Under the pieces are notes generated by a model. That model did not search any database. It had not been told where the DNA came from and saw only the letters and a list, made by a program, of their open reading frames with translations. A DNA stretch of 64,000 nt from Gemmatimonadota bacterium (GTDB lineage: Bacteria > Gemmatimonadota > Gemmatimonadetes > Longimicrobiales > Gaopeijiaceae): contig SKKN01000023.1 of assembly GCA_007121455.1 (NCBI GenBank), positions 124,001 to 188,000 on the forward strand, given 5' to 3'. This document shows, piece by piece, positions 1-8,215 of the stretch (its first letter is position 1; each line of letters opens with the position of its first letter). The position numbers and the translations under genes were made by a program.

Positions 1-114
1 TCGTCTTGCCGGTCCATGCTACAAGTGTTTATCGTTGAAGGGTGGCCCCGGTGCCCGCCAGGCCGGATTTCGTGCCGCCGACCCCGAAGCCTGGCGACCA
101 GAGACGGAGCGAAG

Positions 115-447
115 ATGGCTTTTCATGTGCGGAAGGAAGGGGACGTGACCGTCGTGGATGTGGACGGGCAGCTCATCGTCGGAAATCGTCAGGAGCTGAA
201 GCAGAAGGTCCTGGCGGAGCTGGAGAAGGGAGAGCGACGATTCCTCATCGATTTCTCGAGCACCGGCTATATCGACTCCTCCGGGCTTGGCGTTCTCGTG
301 AGCCTTTCGAAAAAGGTTCGGGAACAGGGAGGCGAGCTTCGCCTCTCGAGCCTGAACGAGGACCTCCGGACCCTGTTCGAGCTTACCAAGCTGGACACGC
401 TCTTTCGCATCGGAACGACCCGCGAGGAGGCTCTCCAGGGTTTTTGA
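115..447 (+). CDS. STAS-domain anti-sigma factor antagonist
   Basis: A 110-residue single STAS domain, the usual size for RsbV/SpoIIAA-like antagonists. It keeps the signature segment IDSSGLGVL (residues 53-61), whose serine is the phosphorylation site in this family. In the known partner-switching scheme the unphosphorylated form binds the RsbW-like kinase and releases a sigma factor or other target. The next two genes encode a kinase-type ATPase and a SpoIIE phosphatase, which completes the module. The ATG at 115 was chosen over the upstream in-frame codon at 16 because the domain begins right after it and GGAGCGA lies just upstream. No sigma factor gene is visible in the window, so the target is unknown. 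Confidence 0.9.
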   Translation: MAFHVRKEGDVTVVDVDGQLIVGNRQELKQKVLAELEKGERRFLIDFSSTGYIDSSGLGVLVSLSKKVREQGGELRLSSLNEDLRTLFELTKLDTLFRIGTTREEALQGF

Positions 448-497
448 GCCCCGGAGGCCTCCGCATCGGAGCATTGGCGCGGAGTGATCACCACCCG

Positions 498-938
498 ATG
501 AACACTGAGCTCGTTCTCGAAATCCCGAACGACGTGCACGCCATCGAGGAAGTGGTGCGGTACGTCGTCGAACAGTGTCCATGTTGTGAAGAGAACGCCC
601 GGAAGCTTCAACTGAACTTCCGAGTCGGTCTCACCGAAGCGCTCTCGAACGCGATCCTCTACGGCAACGGGAGAGACCCTTCGAAGAGAGTGCGCGTCGA
701 AGTGGCCGTCCAGAGCGCGAAGGTGACGGCCCGGGTGACCGACGAGGGCAACGGATTCGATCCCACGGCGATTCCTGACCCCACGCTTCCTCGAAATCGC
801 CAGAGGGTCGGGGGCCGGGGCCTCTTTCTGATGCGCCAACTCATGGACGAGGTCCGCTTCAACGAACGAGGCAACTCCGTGACGTTGATCCTCCGCCTTC
901 CCTCCGGCAATCGGCTGGGAGGCGGAGTGGAGGCATGA
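498..938 (+). CDS. RsbW/SpoIIAB-like anti-sigma serine kinase (HATPase)
   Basis: A 146-residue GHKL ATPase domain protein. The N box (EALSNAILYGN), the G1 box (DEGNGFDP) and a glycine-rich lid (GGRGLFLMRQL) occur in order. This family phosphorylates a STAS antagonist and sequesters a target such as a sigma factor. An unusual cysteine cluster (CPCC, residues 27-30) precedes the catalytic core and could bind metal or respond to redox state; that is inference. The gene lies 50 bp after the STAS gene, and its stop overlaps the ATG of the phosphatase gene in an ATGA junction. A direct role in binding a non-sigma target is equally possible. Confidence 0.88.
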   Translation: MNTELVLEIPNDVHAIEEVVRYVVEQCPCCEENARKLQLNFRVGLTEALSNAILYGNGRDPSKRVRVEVAVQSAKVTARVTDEGNGFDPTAIPDPTLPRNRQRVGGRGLFLMRQLMDEVRFNERGNSVTLILRLPSGNRLGGGVEA

Positions 939-2524
939 CTCCCGGCCGGGTCCCCCGGGACCTGGTTCCGGAGGCGGTTCAGCGCGTCCTCGCCGAGTTC
1001 CAGTCGGAATTCCTCCCCGACCTCGAGGTGTGTCTCGCCGACGAGAATGGAGAGGGCTCGCCGCTCTGGCCGCCCCAGGGTTCGGGAGACCCTCCTCCTG
1101 GCTCGGTTCGCCTCCGTCACGGCCTCGCGGCCCCCGGCGGAGTGGCGATGTCGGTGAGCGCGGGAGCGGTCTCCGGAAGCCCGGCCCACAAGGCCTTTCG
1201 GGTCCTCACTGTGACGCTCGATCAACTCTACGAGCACGCGGAGGAGATCCACTTCTTCACATACGAGGTCTCCGAGCGCTACGAGGAGATCAACCTCCTC
1301 TACTCGATCAGCGAAACGCTCGGGTCGCTCCTCGGGCTCGAAGAAGCGGCTCGCCTCATCCTCGGTGAGGTGTGTGACGTGATGGGAGCCCGACGCGGAT
1401 CGCTCTGGGTGCACCGCGCGGATGACGGAAAGCTCCACCTCACGGCGTCGGTGGGCGAGGAGGGGCTGGAGCGACCGATCAGCCCCGCGGACCCGAAGGC
1501 GATTACGGCCGAGGTCTTCCGGGAGGGACGACCGATCATCCTCTCGGGGGAGGGGAATACCGGCTCGGGAACGGAGGAGGGAGACACCGTTCTCGCCGTC
1601 CCCGTCCGGTATACGCCTCCTGATGGAACGCCAAAGACCGTAGGCGTGGTGAACCTGATCGGCCGCAAGCGAGGCGGACGGTTCACGGCGAGCGACCAGA
1701 AGCTCCTCTCCGCGATCGCAAGTCAGATTGGAGCGGCCCTCGAGAACCACAGGCTCGTGCAGGAGAGCTTGTTTCAGGAGCGGGTGGCCCGCGAGATGGA
1801 GCTCGCTCACGACCTGCAGATGAAGCTCCTCCCCCCTCTCGATGGCTTCGAGCCTGCACAGGTGGCCGCTCGAGTCGAGCCTGCGGACTCCGTGGGAGGG
1901 GATTTCTATCACTTCTTCCGCCTTCCTCGCGGTCAGTTCGGCATCATGATCGGCGACGTGTCGAGTCACGGATTCCCAGCGGCCCTCATCATGGCGCTCG
2001 GCATGAGTGCGGCGACGATCTACGCATCGGAGGTCGAGACACCGGACCGGGTGCTGAGTGCGATCGCTGCAGCCCTGCAGGACGAGCTGGAGACCACGGA
2101 GATGTACCTCACCCTCTTCTACGGAGTCGTCGACCCGGAGAGGGGAAACCTCGTCTATGCGAACGCCGGGCACCCCCATGCGTTCATGATCAGGGCGGAC
2201 GGCTCCCAGGAGCGGTTGCCCGCGATGGACCCTCCGGTGGGCATCGCGGAGCAGGGGGCGTACCATCAGCGAAGGGTCGCATGGGAGAGTGGCTCCGACC
2301 TTCTCCTCCTCTTCACGGACGGGTTGTCCGAGGTGCTCTCCGCCCGGAACCGACGGGAAGGGGAAAACAGGGTCATCGAGACGGCTGTACGCCACAGGGA
2401 CCGCGATCCGGAGGAGATCGTGCGGATCCTCTTCGATCTGGAGCAGGACCGGCCTGTGGGCCTGGAAGAGGAGTTGGGTCGGCCGGATGGAGACGACCGC
2501 ACTGCGATCGTCCTCAGGGTCTAG
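935..2524 (+). CDS. GAF-domain SpoIIE-type PP2C phosphatase
   Basis: A 529-residue soluble protein. Residues 1-110 show no recognised domain. A GAF sensory domain lies at roughly 113-280, followed by a helical linker typical of RsbU/RsbP proteins and a PP2C-SpoIIE phosphatase domain from about 283 to the end. Metal-binding aspartates are visible in VGGDFYHF, IGDVSSHG, LLFTDGLSE and GDDRTAIV. The family dephosphorylates STAS antagonists, so this should be the input arm of the module, with the GAF domain sensing a ligand or light/redox signal. There is no transmembrane segment. The start overlaps the kinase stop by 4 bp. Confidence 0.92.
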   Translation: MTPGRVPRDLVPEAVQRVLAEFQSEFLPDLEVCLADENGEGSPLWPPQGSGDPPPGSVRLRHGLAAPGGVAMSVSAGAVSGSPAHKAFRVLTVTLDQLYEHAEEIHFFTYEVSERYEEINLLYSISETLGSLLGLEEAARLILGEVCDVMGARRGSLWVHRADDGKLHLTASVGEEGLERPISPADPKAITAEVFREGRPIILSGEGNTGSGTEEGDTVLAVPVRYTPPDGTPKTVGVVNLIGRKRGGRFTASDQKLLSAIASQIGAALENHRLVQESLFQERVAREMELAHDLQMKLLPPLDGFEPAQVAARVEPADSVGGDFYHFFRLPRGQFGIMIGDVSSHGFPAALIMALGMSAATIYASEVETPDRVLSAIAAALQDELETTEMYLTLFYGVVDPERGNLVYANAGHPHAFMIRADGSQERLPAMDPPVGIAEQGAYHQRRVAWESGSDLLLLFTDGLSEVLSARNRREGENRVIETAVRHRDRDPEEIVRILFDLEQDRPVGLEEELGRPDGDDRTAIVLRV

Positions 2525-2537
2525 CCAGGGCCCGCCC

Positions 2538-3377
2538 ATGGACTCCACCGGCCGGAGACCGAAGCGATCGCTTGGGCAGAACTTCCTGGTCGATCCGAAT
2601 CTCCAGCGAAAGATCGTGGCGGAGGGGCACTTCGAGCCGGGGGACGAGGTCCTCGAAATTGGCCCGGGGGAAGGGGCCCTCACGGATCACCTCGCCAACC
2701 TGGACGTCCGCCTTATCCTGGTGGAACTCGACGACGCGCTTGCACGGCGGTGGAGCGCTCGCTTCGAGGGTGACCCGCGTGTACGGGTCGTCCATGACGA
2801 CATCCTCCAGATCGCTCCTGAACGGCTGAGCGACCGTCCACGCGAGCTGAGGGTGATCGGTAACATCCCCTACAACATCACCGCGCCGATTCTCTTCACG
2901 CTTCTCTCGAGGCCGAGGCCCCGGGACATCCTCGTCATGGTCCAGCGCGAAGTCGCGGATCGGATCCTGGCGGATCCCGGCACCCGGGCCTACGGGGCGC
3001 TCGCGGTGGGAGTGCGGAGCGTCGCCCGGGTGGAGCGGGTGCTCGAGGTGTCGCGGAACGCCTTTCGACCCAGACCTCGCGTGGATTCCACGGTCGTCCG
3101 GATCACCCCGATCCACCCCGAGCCGCTCACCCTCGAAGAGGAGGAGGAACTCCGGATCCTCGTCCGCTCCACCTTCCAGTGGCGGAGGAAGCAGCTCCAG
3201 AAGATCCTCCGGGACCACCCCGACCTCCAGGTCGCTCGGGAGGCACAGGACACTCTGTTTCGAGAGTTGGGCCTTTCGGGCACTGCCCGTCCCGAGTCCC
3301 TCTCCCCGGATCAGTTCATCGAGATGAGCCGTGTGCTGAGCTCCCTCCGCGGCTCCGGAGCGGACCCCTCGCGTTGA
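2538..3377 (+). CDS. rsmA: 16S rRNA (adenine1518-N6/adenine1519-N6)-dimethyltransferase RsmA
   Basis: A 279-residue Rossmann methyltransferase of the KsgA/RsmA family that dimethylates two adjacent adenines near the 3' end of 16S rRNA during 30S maturation. The family opening KRSLGQNFLVD, the SAM-binding loop EIGPGEGALT and the catalytic NIPYNIT motif are present. The length matches the family norm of about 270-280 residues. The ATG at 2538 is 13 bp after the phosphatase stop, so the gene is probably read from the upstream transcript. It is followed by the rex promoter. Confidence 0.96.
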   Translation: MDSTGRRPKRSLGQNFLVDPNLQRKIVAEGHFEPGDEVLEIGPGEGALTDHLANLDVRLILVELDDALARRWSARFEGDPRVRVVHDDILQIAPERLSDRPRELRVIGNIPYNITAPILFTLLSRPRPRDILVMVQREVADRILADPGTRAYGALAVGVRSVARVERVLEVSRNAFRPRPRVDSTVVRITPIHPEPLTLEEEEELRILVRSTFQWRRKQLQKILRDHPDLQVAREAQDTLFRELGLSGTARPESLSPDQFIEMSRVLSSLRGSGADPSR

Positions 3378-3403
3378 CGGTGTCCCAGGCTCCCACATAG
3401 AAT
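3374..3403 (+). promoter_or_regulatory. Predicted sigma70-type promoter of rex
   Basis: TTGACG at 3374-3379 and TAGAAT at 3398-3403, separated by 18 bp. It starts inside the last codons of rsmA. The predicted transcription start near 3410 falls inside the Rex palindrome, a layout expected for autorepression. Confidence 0.75.
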
Positions 3404-3420
3404 TGTGAACGTTTTCACAA
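3403..3420. promoter_or_regulatory. Rex operator (ROP-type palindrome)
   Basis: A perfect 7-4-7 inverted repeat, TTGTGAA-CGTT-TTCACAA. This matches the established Rex binding consensus TTGTGAANNNNTTCACAA. It overlaps the end of the predicted -10 box and the expected transcription start of rex, so Rex bound here should block its own transcription when NADH/NAD+ is low. Confidence 0.9.
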
Positions 3421-3491
3421 ACTCCCGGAACCTTCGGATCGTGGCGGCCCGAAGGGGCGAATCCGGGCCTCCTCCAACCTGCCGGGCGTCC

Positions 3492-4133
3492 GTGGCCGCA
3501 TCACCGCAGAAGGTTTCCGAATCCACTGTTCGCCGGCTCTCCCTCTACCTCCGCTTCCTGGAGGAATTCGAAGAAAAGGGGGTAACCACCGTCTCCTCCG
3601 AAGAGCTTGCGGGTCGAGGAGGCACGACGGCAGCGCAGGTTCGAAAGGACCTCTCGATCTTCGGGTCCTTCGGGAAGCGGGGACTGGGCTATGCCGTGCC
3701 GCTCCTCGGCCGGGAGATTCGGAGGATCCTCGGCCTCTCCCGCAGCTGGCGTGTGGCGCTCGTCGGAGCCGGCCGGATCGGCGCGGCGCTCTTCGAATAT
3801 CCAAACTTCCGGACACGCGGCTTCCGGATCGTGACCGTGCTCGACCACGACCCGAAGAAGGTGGGGCGGCTGTGGGACGGGACTCGGATTCGGCATGTCG
3901 ACACGCTGGAGGAGACGCTCCGCGAGACGAAGGTCGACATCGCAATCCTCGCAGTGCCGGAAGAGGTCGTACAGGACGTAGTCGACCGGGTCGTTTCCGT
4001 GGAAATCAAGGCAATCCTCAACTTCGCCCCCACACAGCTCCGTGTTCCGAATGACGTCGTCGTGAACGACGTGAACATGGCGATGGAGCTCGAAGCATTG
4101 TCGTTCGCACTCGTGAATCGGGCCTTGAGGTGA
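3492..4133 (+). CDS. rex: Redox-sensing transcriptional repressor Rex
   Basis: A 213-residue Rex protein, the usual length. The N-terminal winged helix begins SESTVRRLSLYLRFLEE and contains the recognition helix segment TTAAQVRKDLSIFGSFGKRG. A Rossmann NADH-binding domain follows (VALVGAGRIGAALFEY). Rex represses fermentation and respiration genes and is released by NADH. The frame is open from a GTG at 3405, but that codon lies inside the Rex operator and upstream of the likely mRNA start region, so the GTG at 3492 next to the conserved domain was chosen. A GTG at 3441 is the alternative. Its own operator lies 70 bp upstream. Confidence 0.93.
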   Translation: MAASPQKVSESTVRRLSLYLRFLEEFEEKGVTTVSSEELAGRGGTTAAQVRKDLSIFGSFGKRGLGYAVPLLGREIRRILGLSRSWRVALVGAGRIGAALFEYPNFRTRGFRIVTVLDHDPKKVGRLWDGTRIRHVDTLEETLRETKVDIAILAVPEEVVQDVVDRVVSVEIKAILNFAPTQLRVPNDVVVNDVNMAMELEALSFALVNRALR

Positions 4134-4137
4134 AGGG

Positions 4138-4962
4138 GTGATGGAGAGCTCGACCTCCCTCGCGCGCCGCGCCGCAGTGCTCCTTCAGGGCGGCCCGCTC
4201 GCGGCAGCGGACCTCGCCCGCCAGATCATGGGTCTCACTGGGCCCCCCGTGGTGGCGGCCTCCCTTGTCCGGACGCTGCTCGAGCGCGACGATCGCTTCG
4301 AGGTCGACGAGGCAGGCCGGTGGAGGCTTTCCGATCCGACGGACCTCCCGGGCCCTGTCCCGACGAGCCTCGACTTCGCAGTGGTGGATGTGGAGACGAC
4401 CGGTTCCCCGTATCATCGAGGGCACCGTGTCACGGAGGTGGCCGTGGTCCTCGTGGAGGGGGGGGTCGTCTCCGACTCGTTCGTGACGCTCGTGAATCCC
4501 GGGCGGCGGATTCCGAAGCGGATCCAGGCGCTTACCGGAATCACCGATCAGATGGTGGCACGGGCACCCCACTTCGACGCGGTGGCGGAGGAAGTTGCCG
4601 CCCGGCTGGCGGGACGGGTATTCGTCGCACACAATGCGCCCTTCGATTGGGGATTCGTCGAGGCGGAGCTGCTTGCCGCGTCGGGGGAGGTGCCGGAGGT
4701 GACGAGGCTTTGTACCGTCCGACTCGCACGTGCGCTCCTCCCACAGCTTCGGCGCCACCATCTCGACTCGGTTGCGGGCCACTTCGACGTTACGATCGAA
4801 GGTCGTCACCGCGCCTATGGGGACGCGCTCGCCACTGCCCGGATCCTGCTCAGGCTCCTGGACGAGGCGGCGCTCCAGGGCGCGACGGATCTGGTCGGGC
4901 TCATCGGGGTGATGGGAAAGGGAGGAGCGCGCAGGCGATCCCATACGAAAGGAAGGCTATGA
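4138..4962 (+). CDS. DEDDh 3'-5' exonuclease (DNA polymerase III epsilon-like)
   Basis: A 274-residue protein. The first 75 residues resemble a small helical or winged-helix extension of unknown role. The exonuclease domain then runs to the end, with ExoI (FAVVDVETTG), ExoII (VAHNAPFDWGFVEAEL) and ExoIII (HRAYGDALAT), so the DEDDh catalytic residues are all present. This family proofreads or trims DNA or RNA. Without a polymerase domain, or a dnaE neighbour to support it, I would not call it dnaQ. The GTG at 4138 lies 4 bp after rex; an ATG at 4141 is equally possible. Its stop overlaps the next ATG. Confidence 0.85.
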   Translation: MMESSTSLARRAAVLLQGGPLAAADLARQIMGLTGPPVVAASLVRTLLERDDRFEVDEAGRWRLSDPTDLPGPVPTSLDFAVVDVETTGSPYHRGHRVTEVAVVLVEGGVVSDSFVTLVNPGRRIPKRIQALTGITDQMVARAPHFDAVAEEVAARLAGRVFVAHNAPFDWGFVEAELLAASGEVPEVTRLCTVRLARALLPQLRRHHLDSVAGHFDVTIEGRHRAYGDALATARILLRLLDEAALQGATDLVGLIGVMGKGGARRRSHTKGRL

Positions 4963-5840
4963 CGAATCCCACGGTGTCCGACCTCCCTCTCGTGAGGACC
5001 CGGTCGGTCGGCGGGGTCCAGATCCACGCGCTCGAAGCGGGCCTCCAGCGACTCGATGGTGGGGCGATGTTCGGCGTGGTCCCGCGACCTCTGTGGGAGA
5101 AGCGGATTCAACCCGACGAGCGCCACCGCATTCCGCTCGCTCTGCGCTGCCTCCTCGTGGAGGCGCCCTCGGCGCTTGTCCTCGTGGACACCGGAATCGG
5201 AAACAAGGAGTCGGACAAGTTCAAGGCGATCTATGGGGTCGAAAACGAAGGCCGGCCGACCCGTCTCGAGGAGGCGATCCGGGAAGCGGGCTTCGAGCCG
5301 GGCGACGTCGATCTGGTCGTCAGCACGCACCTCCACTTCGACCATGCTGGAGGGAACACGATCCGCAGGCCGGACGGCGGGGTGGAGCCGGCCTTCCCGG
5401 CCGCGCGGTATACGGTACAACGCGGAGAGTGGGATTTCGCCCACCGCCGAAACGAGAGAATCCAGGCAAGCTACCTGCCGGACAACTTCGATCCGGTCCA
5501 GGAGGCGGGCCTCTGGGACTTCGTCGAAGGGGAAGTCCTCCTCACCGAAGGCATCCGGCTCCTCCCGACTCCAGGACACACACCGTACCACCAGTCCGTC
5601 CTGATCGAGAGTGAGGGGGAGACGGCGTGCTACCTCGCCGACGTCTGTCCCACCACCGCGCATGTCCCCCTCCCCTGGATCATGGGGTACGACCTGGATC
5701 CGCTCGCGACGCTCGAGTCCAAGCGGGGACTCTGGGATCGGGCCCTCCACGAGGAATGGCTCCTCATCTTCGAGCACGACCCCGAGGTGCCGTGGGGCTA
5801 CCTGTCCGAGGACCTGAAGGGGCTCGAGGCACCGGGCTGA
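4959..5840 (+). CDS. MBL-fold metallo-hydrolase
   Basis: A 293-residue metallo-beta-lactamase fold enzyme. The zinc motif STHLHFDHAGGN fits HXHXDH, and further metal ligands are visible in PTPGHTPYHQS and LADVCPTT. The layout resembles the family of lactonase or quorum-quenching-like hydrolases that end with a histidine in FEHDPEVPWG. The substrate cannot be read from sequence. The start overlaps the exonuclease stop (ATGA), and an AAGGAAGG ribosome-binding site precedes it. Confidence 0.85.
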   Translation: MTNPTVSDLPLVRTRSVGGVQIHALEAGLQRLDGGAMFGVVPRPLWEKRIQPDERHRIPLALRCLLVEAPSALVLVDTGIGNKESDKFKAIYGVENEGRPTRLEEAIREAGFEPGDVDLVVSTHLHFDHAGGNTIRRPDGGVEPAFPAARYTVQRGEWDFAHRRNERIQASYLPDNFDPVQEAGLWDFVEGEVLLTEGIRLLPTPGHTPYHQSVLIESEGETACYLADVCPTTAHVPLPWIMGYDLDPLATLESKRGLWDRALHEEWLLIFEHDPEVPWGYLSEDLKGLEAPG

Positions 5841-5863
5841 CCCCGGAGAGGCTCGGGGGGCGG

Positions 5864-5892
5864 GTGACCTCCCGGGCGGATTTCCCTATACT
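5864..5892 (+). promoter_or_regulatory. Predicted promoter of the acyl-CoA block
   Basis: GTGACC at 5864-5869 and TATACT at 5887-5892 with a 17-bp spacer, about 90 bp before the thiolase ATG. It is the first promoter-like signal before the thiolase gene. Confidence 0.55.
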
Positions 5893-5981
5893 TTTTCGGC
5901 GCCTCGACGTGTACCGGGCCATGACCGGGCGAGGCCTGCCTTCTGCCCAATTCCGAAACGCACACATGAATCGGAGACGAT

Positions 5982-7199
5982 ATGAGCGATGAGGCCAGGA
6001 CCCCGGTCCTGCTGAGCGGTGCCCGTACCCCCGTCGGCCGCTTTCTCGGAGGGCTCAGCCCCCTTTCCGCGCCGGAGCTGGGTGCGCGGACGGTCCGCGC
6101 TGCGCTGGAGCGCTCCGGGCTGGATCCGAGCGAGGTCGAGGAGGTCATCCTCGGGAACGTGGTGTCGGCAGGCGCGGGACAGGCTCCGGCACGGCAAGCG
6201 GCAGTCCGCGGCGGGATTCCGGCGACCGTGCCGGCGGTGACGGTGAACAAGGTCTGCGGGTCGGGGCTGAAGGCGGTGATGCTCGCCGCGCAGGCGATCC
6301 GAGCCGGAGACGCCCGCGTGATCGTGGCCGGCGGCTTCGAGTCGATGTCGAACGTGCCGTACTACCTCCGGGGTCACCGGAGCGGGGTGAAGTTCGGCGA
6401 CCGGTCGATCGAGGACGGGTTGATTCACGACGGGCTCTGGTGCTCCTTCGGGGACTGCCACATGGGCGGCCACGCGGAGTACACCGCGGACAAGGCAGGA
6501 ATCACCCGGGAGGAGGCGGACGCCTTCTCCCTCGAGTCCCACCAGAAGGCAGTGAAGGCGATCGACGAGGGAAGGTTCGAGTCCGAGATCGTTCCGATCG
6601 AGATCGAGGGCCGAAGGGGAACGACGGTCGTGGCCCAGGACGAGGGACCGCGTCGGGATACCTCCCTCGAGGCGCTCGGTCGGCTCCGGCCCGCCTTTCC
6701 GAAGGACGCACCGGAGGGGTTGGAGGAGCTGGTGGTGACGGCGGGGAACGCCCCGGGCCTGAACGACGGCGCCGCGGCGCTCGTGGTTGCCTCCCTCGAG
6801 TATGCACGCGCTCACGGCCTCACCCCGCAGGCCACGATCACCGGCTACGCGTCGGGCGGAACGGAGCCGCGCGACCTCTTCTTCGCCCCGGTCGAGGCGG
6901 TGCGGCGGTTGATGCAGAAGGAGGGGAAGAGGATCGACGACTGGGGGCTCGTGGAGGTGAACGAGGCCTTCGCGGTTCAGGCGATTGCGGACATCAAGGC
7001 ACTCGAGATGGATCCGGAGCGGGTCAATGTCCATGGTGGGGCGGTCGCCCTCGGCCATCCCATCGGCGCATCGGGAGCCCGAGTCCTCGTCACCCTTCTC
7101 TCGGCGATGGAGCACCGCGACGTGGAGACCGGCCTCGCAACGCTATGTCTCGGCGGTGGGAATGCCGTAGCCCTATCGGTAAAGCGTGCGGGCCGGTGA
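5982..7199 (+). CDS. Acetyl-CoA C-acyltransferase (thiolase)
   Basis: A 405-residue thiolase, typical family length. The acyl-accepting cysteine is in [11 protein letters not shown]. The C-terminal active-site segments [16 protein letters not shown] and [10 protein letters not shown] supply the histidine and second cysteine. It cleaves 3-ketoacyl-CoA or condenses two acetyl-CoA units. With the downstream dehydrogenases it would catalyse the last step of beta-oxidation or of branched-chain amino acid or butyrate metabolism. It could equally act biosynthetically as an AtoB-type enzyme. Confidence 0.93.
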   Translation: MSDEARTPVLLSGARTPVGRFLGGLSPLSAPELGARTVRAALERSGLDPSEVEEVILGNVVSAGAGQAPARQAAVRGGIPATVPAVTVNKVCGSGLKAVMLAAQAIRAGDARVIVAGGFESMSNVPYYLRGHRSGVKFGDRSIEDGLIHDGLWCSFGDCHMGGHAEYTADKAGITREEADAFSLESHQKAVKAIDEGRFESEIVPIEIEGRRGTTVVAQDEGPRRDTSLEALGRLRPAFPKDAPEGLEELVVTAGNAPGLNDGAAALVVASLEYARAHGLTPQATITGYASGGTEPRDLFFAPVEAVRRLMQKEGKRIDDWGLVEVNEAFAVQAIADIKALEMDPERVNVHGGAVALGHPIGASGARVLVTLLSAMEHRDVETGLATLCLGGGNAVALSVKRAGR

Positions 7200-7213
7200 C
7201 GGTTCAGCGAGCA

Positions 7214-7246
7214 CGGCCCCGGTCGCGGATTTCGCGGCCGGGGCCG
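7214..7246 (+). terminator. Hairpin after the thiolase gene
   Basis: A 14-bp GC-rich stem (one G-T wobble) at 7214-7227 and 7233-7246 closes a 5-nt loop. The downstream run is CTTCACT rather than a true T tract, so it may attenuate rather than fully terminate. Confidence 0.6.
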
Positions 7247-7341
7247 CTTCACTCCCGGTTCCAGGAAGCTGAGGTCGTGAAGCCGGCGGACCTCCCGCCG
7301 CGCCGCTCACGAAGGATGCGAATGTCCGAAGGGGAATTGCA

Positions 7342-8199
7342 ATGACGATCGACAGGATTGCGGTACTCGGTGCGGGAACGATGGGGAATGGGATCGCCCA
7401 TGTCGGAGCCCTCACCGGGTTGGAGGTTCGGCTGATCGACGTCTCCGAGGATCAGCTTCGCAGCGCGATGCGAGCGATCGAGAAGAACATGGACCGCCAG
7501 GTCCGAAAGGAGCTTCTCTCGGAGGAGGAGAAGGTCGCCGCCCTGGGGAGGATCCGGACGACGAGCTCGACCGAGGAGGGCGTGCGCGACGTGGAACTGG
7601 CGGTCGAGGCCGTTCCGGAGAAGGCGGAGCTGAAATACGAGATCTTCAGCGCCCTGGATCGTGCTGCAGCGGAAGGGACGATCCTGGCGAGCAACACCTC
7701 TTCGATCTCGATCACGGAGATCGCGGCGAGGACGGGACGGCCCGACCGTGTCGTCGGCATGCACTTCATGAACCCGGTACCGGTCATGAAGCTCGTGGAG
7801 GTGATCCGTGGCCTCGCGACCTCGGACACGACGACCGAGGCCGTGCTCGAGCTGGCTCGTCGGATGGGAAAGACGCCGGTCGAGGTCAACGACTTCCCGG
7901 GATTCGTTTCGAATCGGGTGCTGATGCCGATGATCAACGAGGCCGTCTTCTGCCTCATGGAGGGGGTGGGCGAGGCCGAGGCGATCGACACGGTGATGAA
8001 GCTGGGAATGAACCATCCGATGGGGCCGCTGGCTCTGGCGGACCTGATCGGCCTCGACACCTGCCTCAGCATCCTCGAGGTTCTCCATCGGGAACTCGGG
8101 GACGACCGCTACCGGCCCTGCCCTCTGCTCCGCAAGCACGTTGCCGCGGGGTGGCTGGGGCGCAAGGCGGGACGCGGATTCTACACCTACGACGGCTGA
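7342..8199 (+). CDS. 3-hydroxyacyl-CoA (3-hydroxybutyryl-CoA) dehydrogenase
   Basis: A 285-residue two-domain dehydrogenase, the size of PaaH/Hbd proteins. The NAD-binding motif is VLGAGTMGNGIAHVGAL. The catalytic region GMHFMNPVPVMKLVEVI and the C-terminal 3HCDH domain (FVSNRVLMPMINEAV) follow. It oxidises L-3-hydroxyacyl-CoA to 3-ketoacyl-CoA, the step just before the thiolase encoded upstream. It sits 142 bp after the thiolase and 16 bp before an acyl-CoA dehydrogenase. Confidence 0.94.
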   Translation: MTIDRIAVLGAGTMGNGIAHVGALTGLEVRLIDVSEDQLRSAMRAIEKNMDRQVRKELLSEEEKVAALGRIRTTSSTEEGVRDVELAVEAVPEKAELKYEIFSALDRAAAEGTILASNTSSISITEIAARTGRPDRVVGMHFMNPVPVMKLVEVIRGLATSDTTTEAVLELARRMGKTPVEVNDFPGFVSNRVLMPMINEAVFCLMEGVGEAEAIDTVMKLGMNHPMGPLALADLIGLDTCLSILEVLHRELGDDRYRPCPLLRKHVAAGWLGRKAGRGFYTYDG

Positions 8200-8215
8200 G
8201 TTCGGGAGAGGCCTC

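Noticed and set aside
3405-3491. N-terminal extension of Rex from a GTG at 3405
   Set aside because: The codon lies inside the Rex operator and at the predicted transcription start. The extra 29 residues are unlike Rex N-termini.
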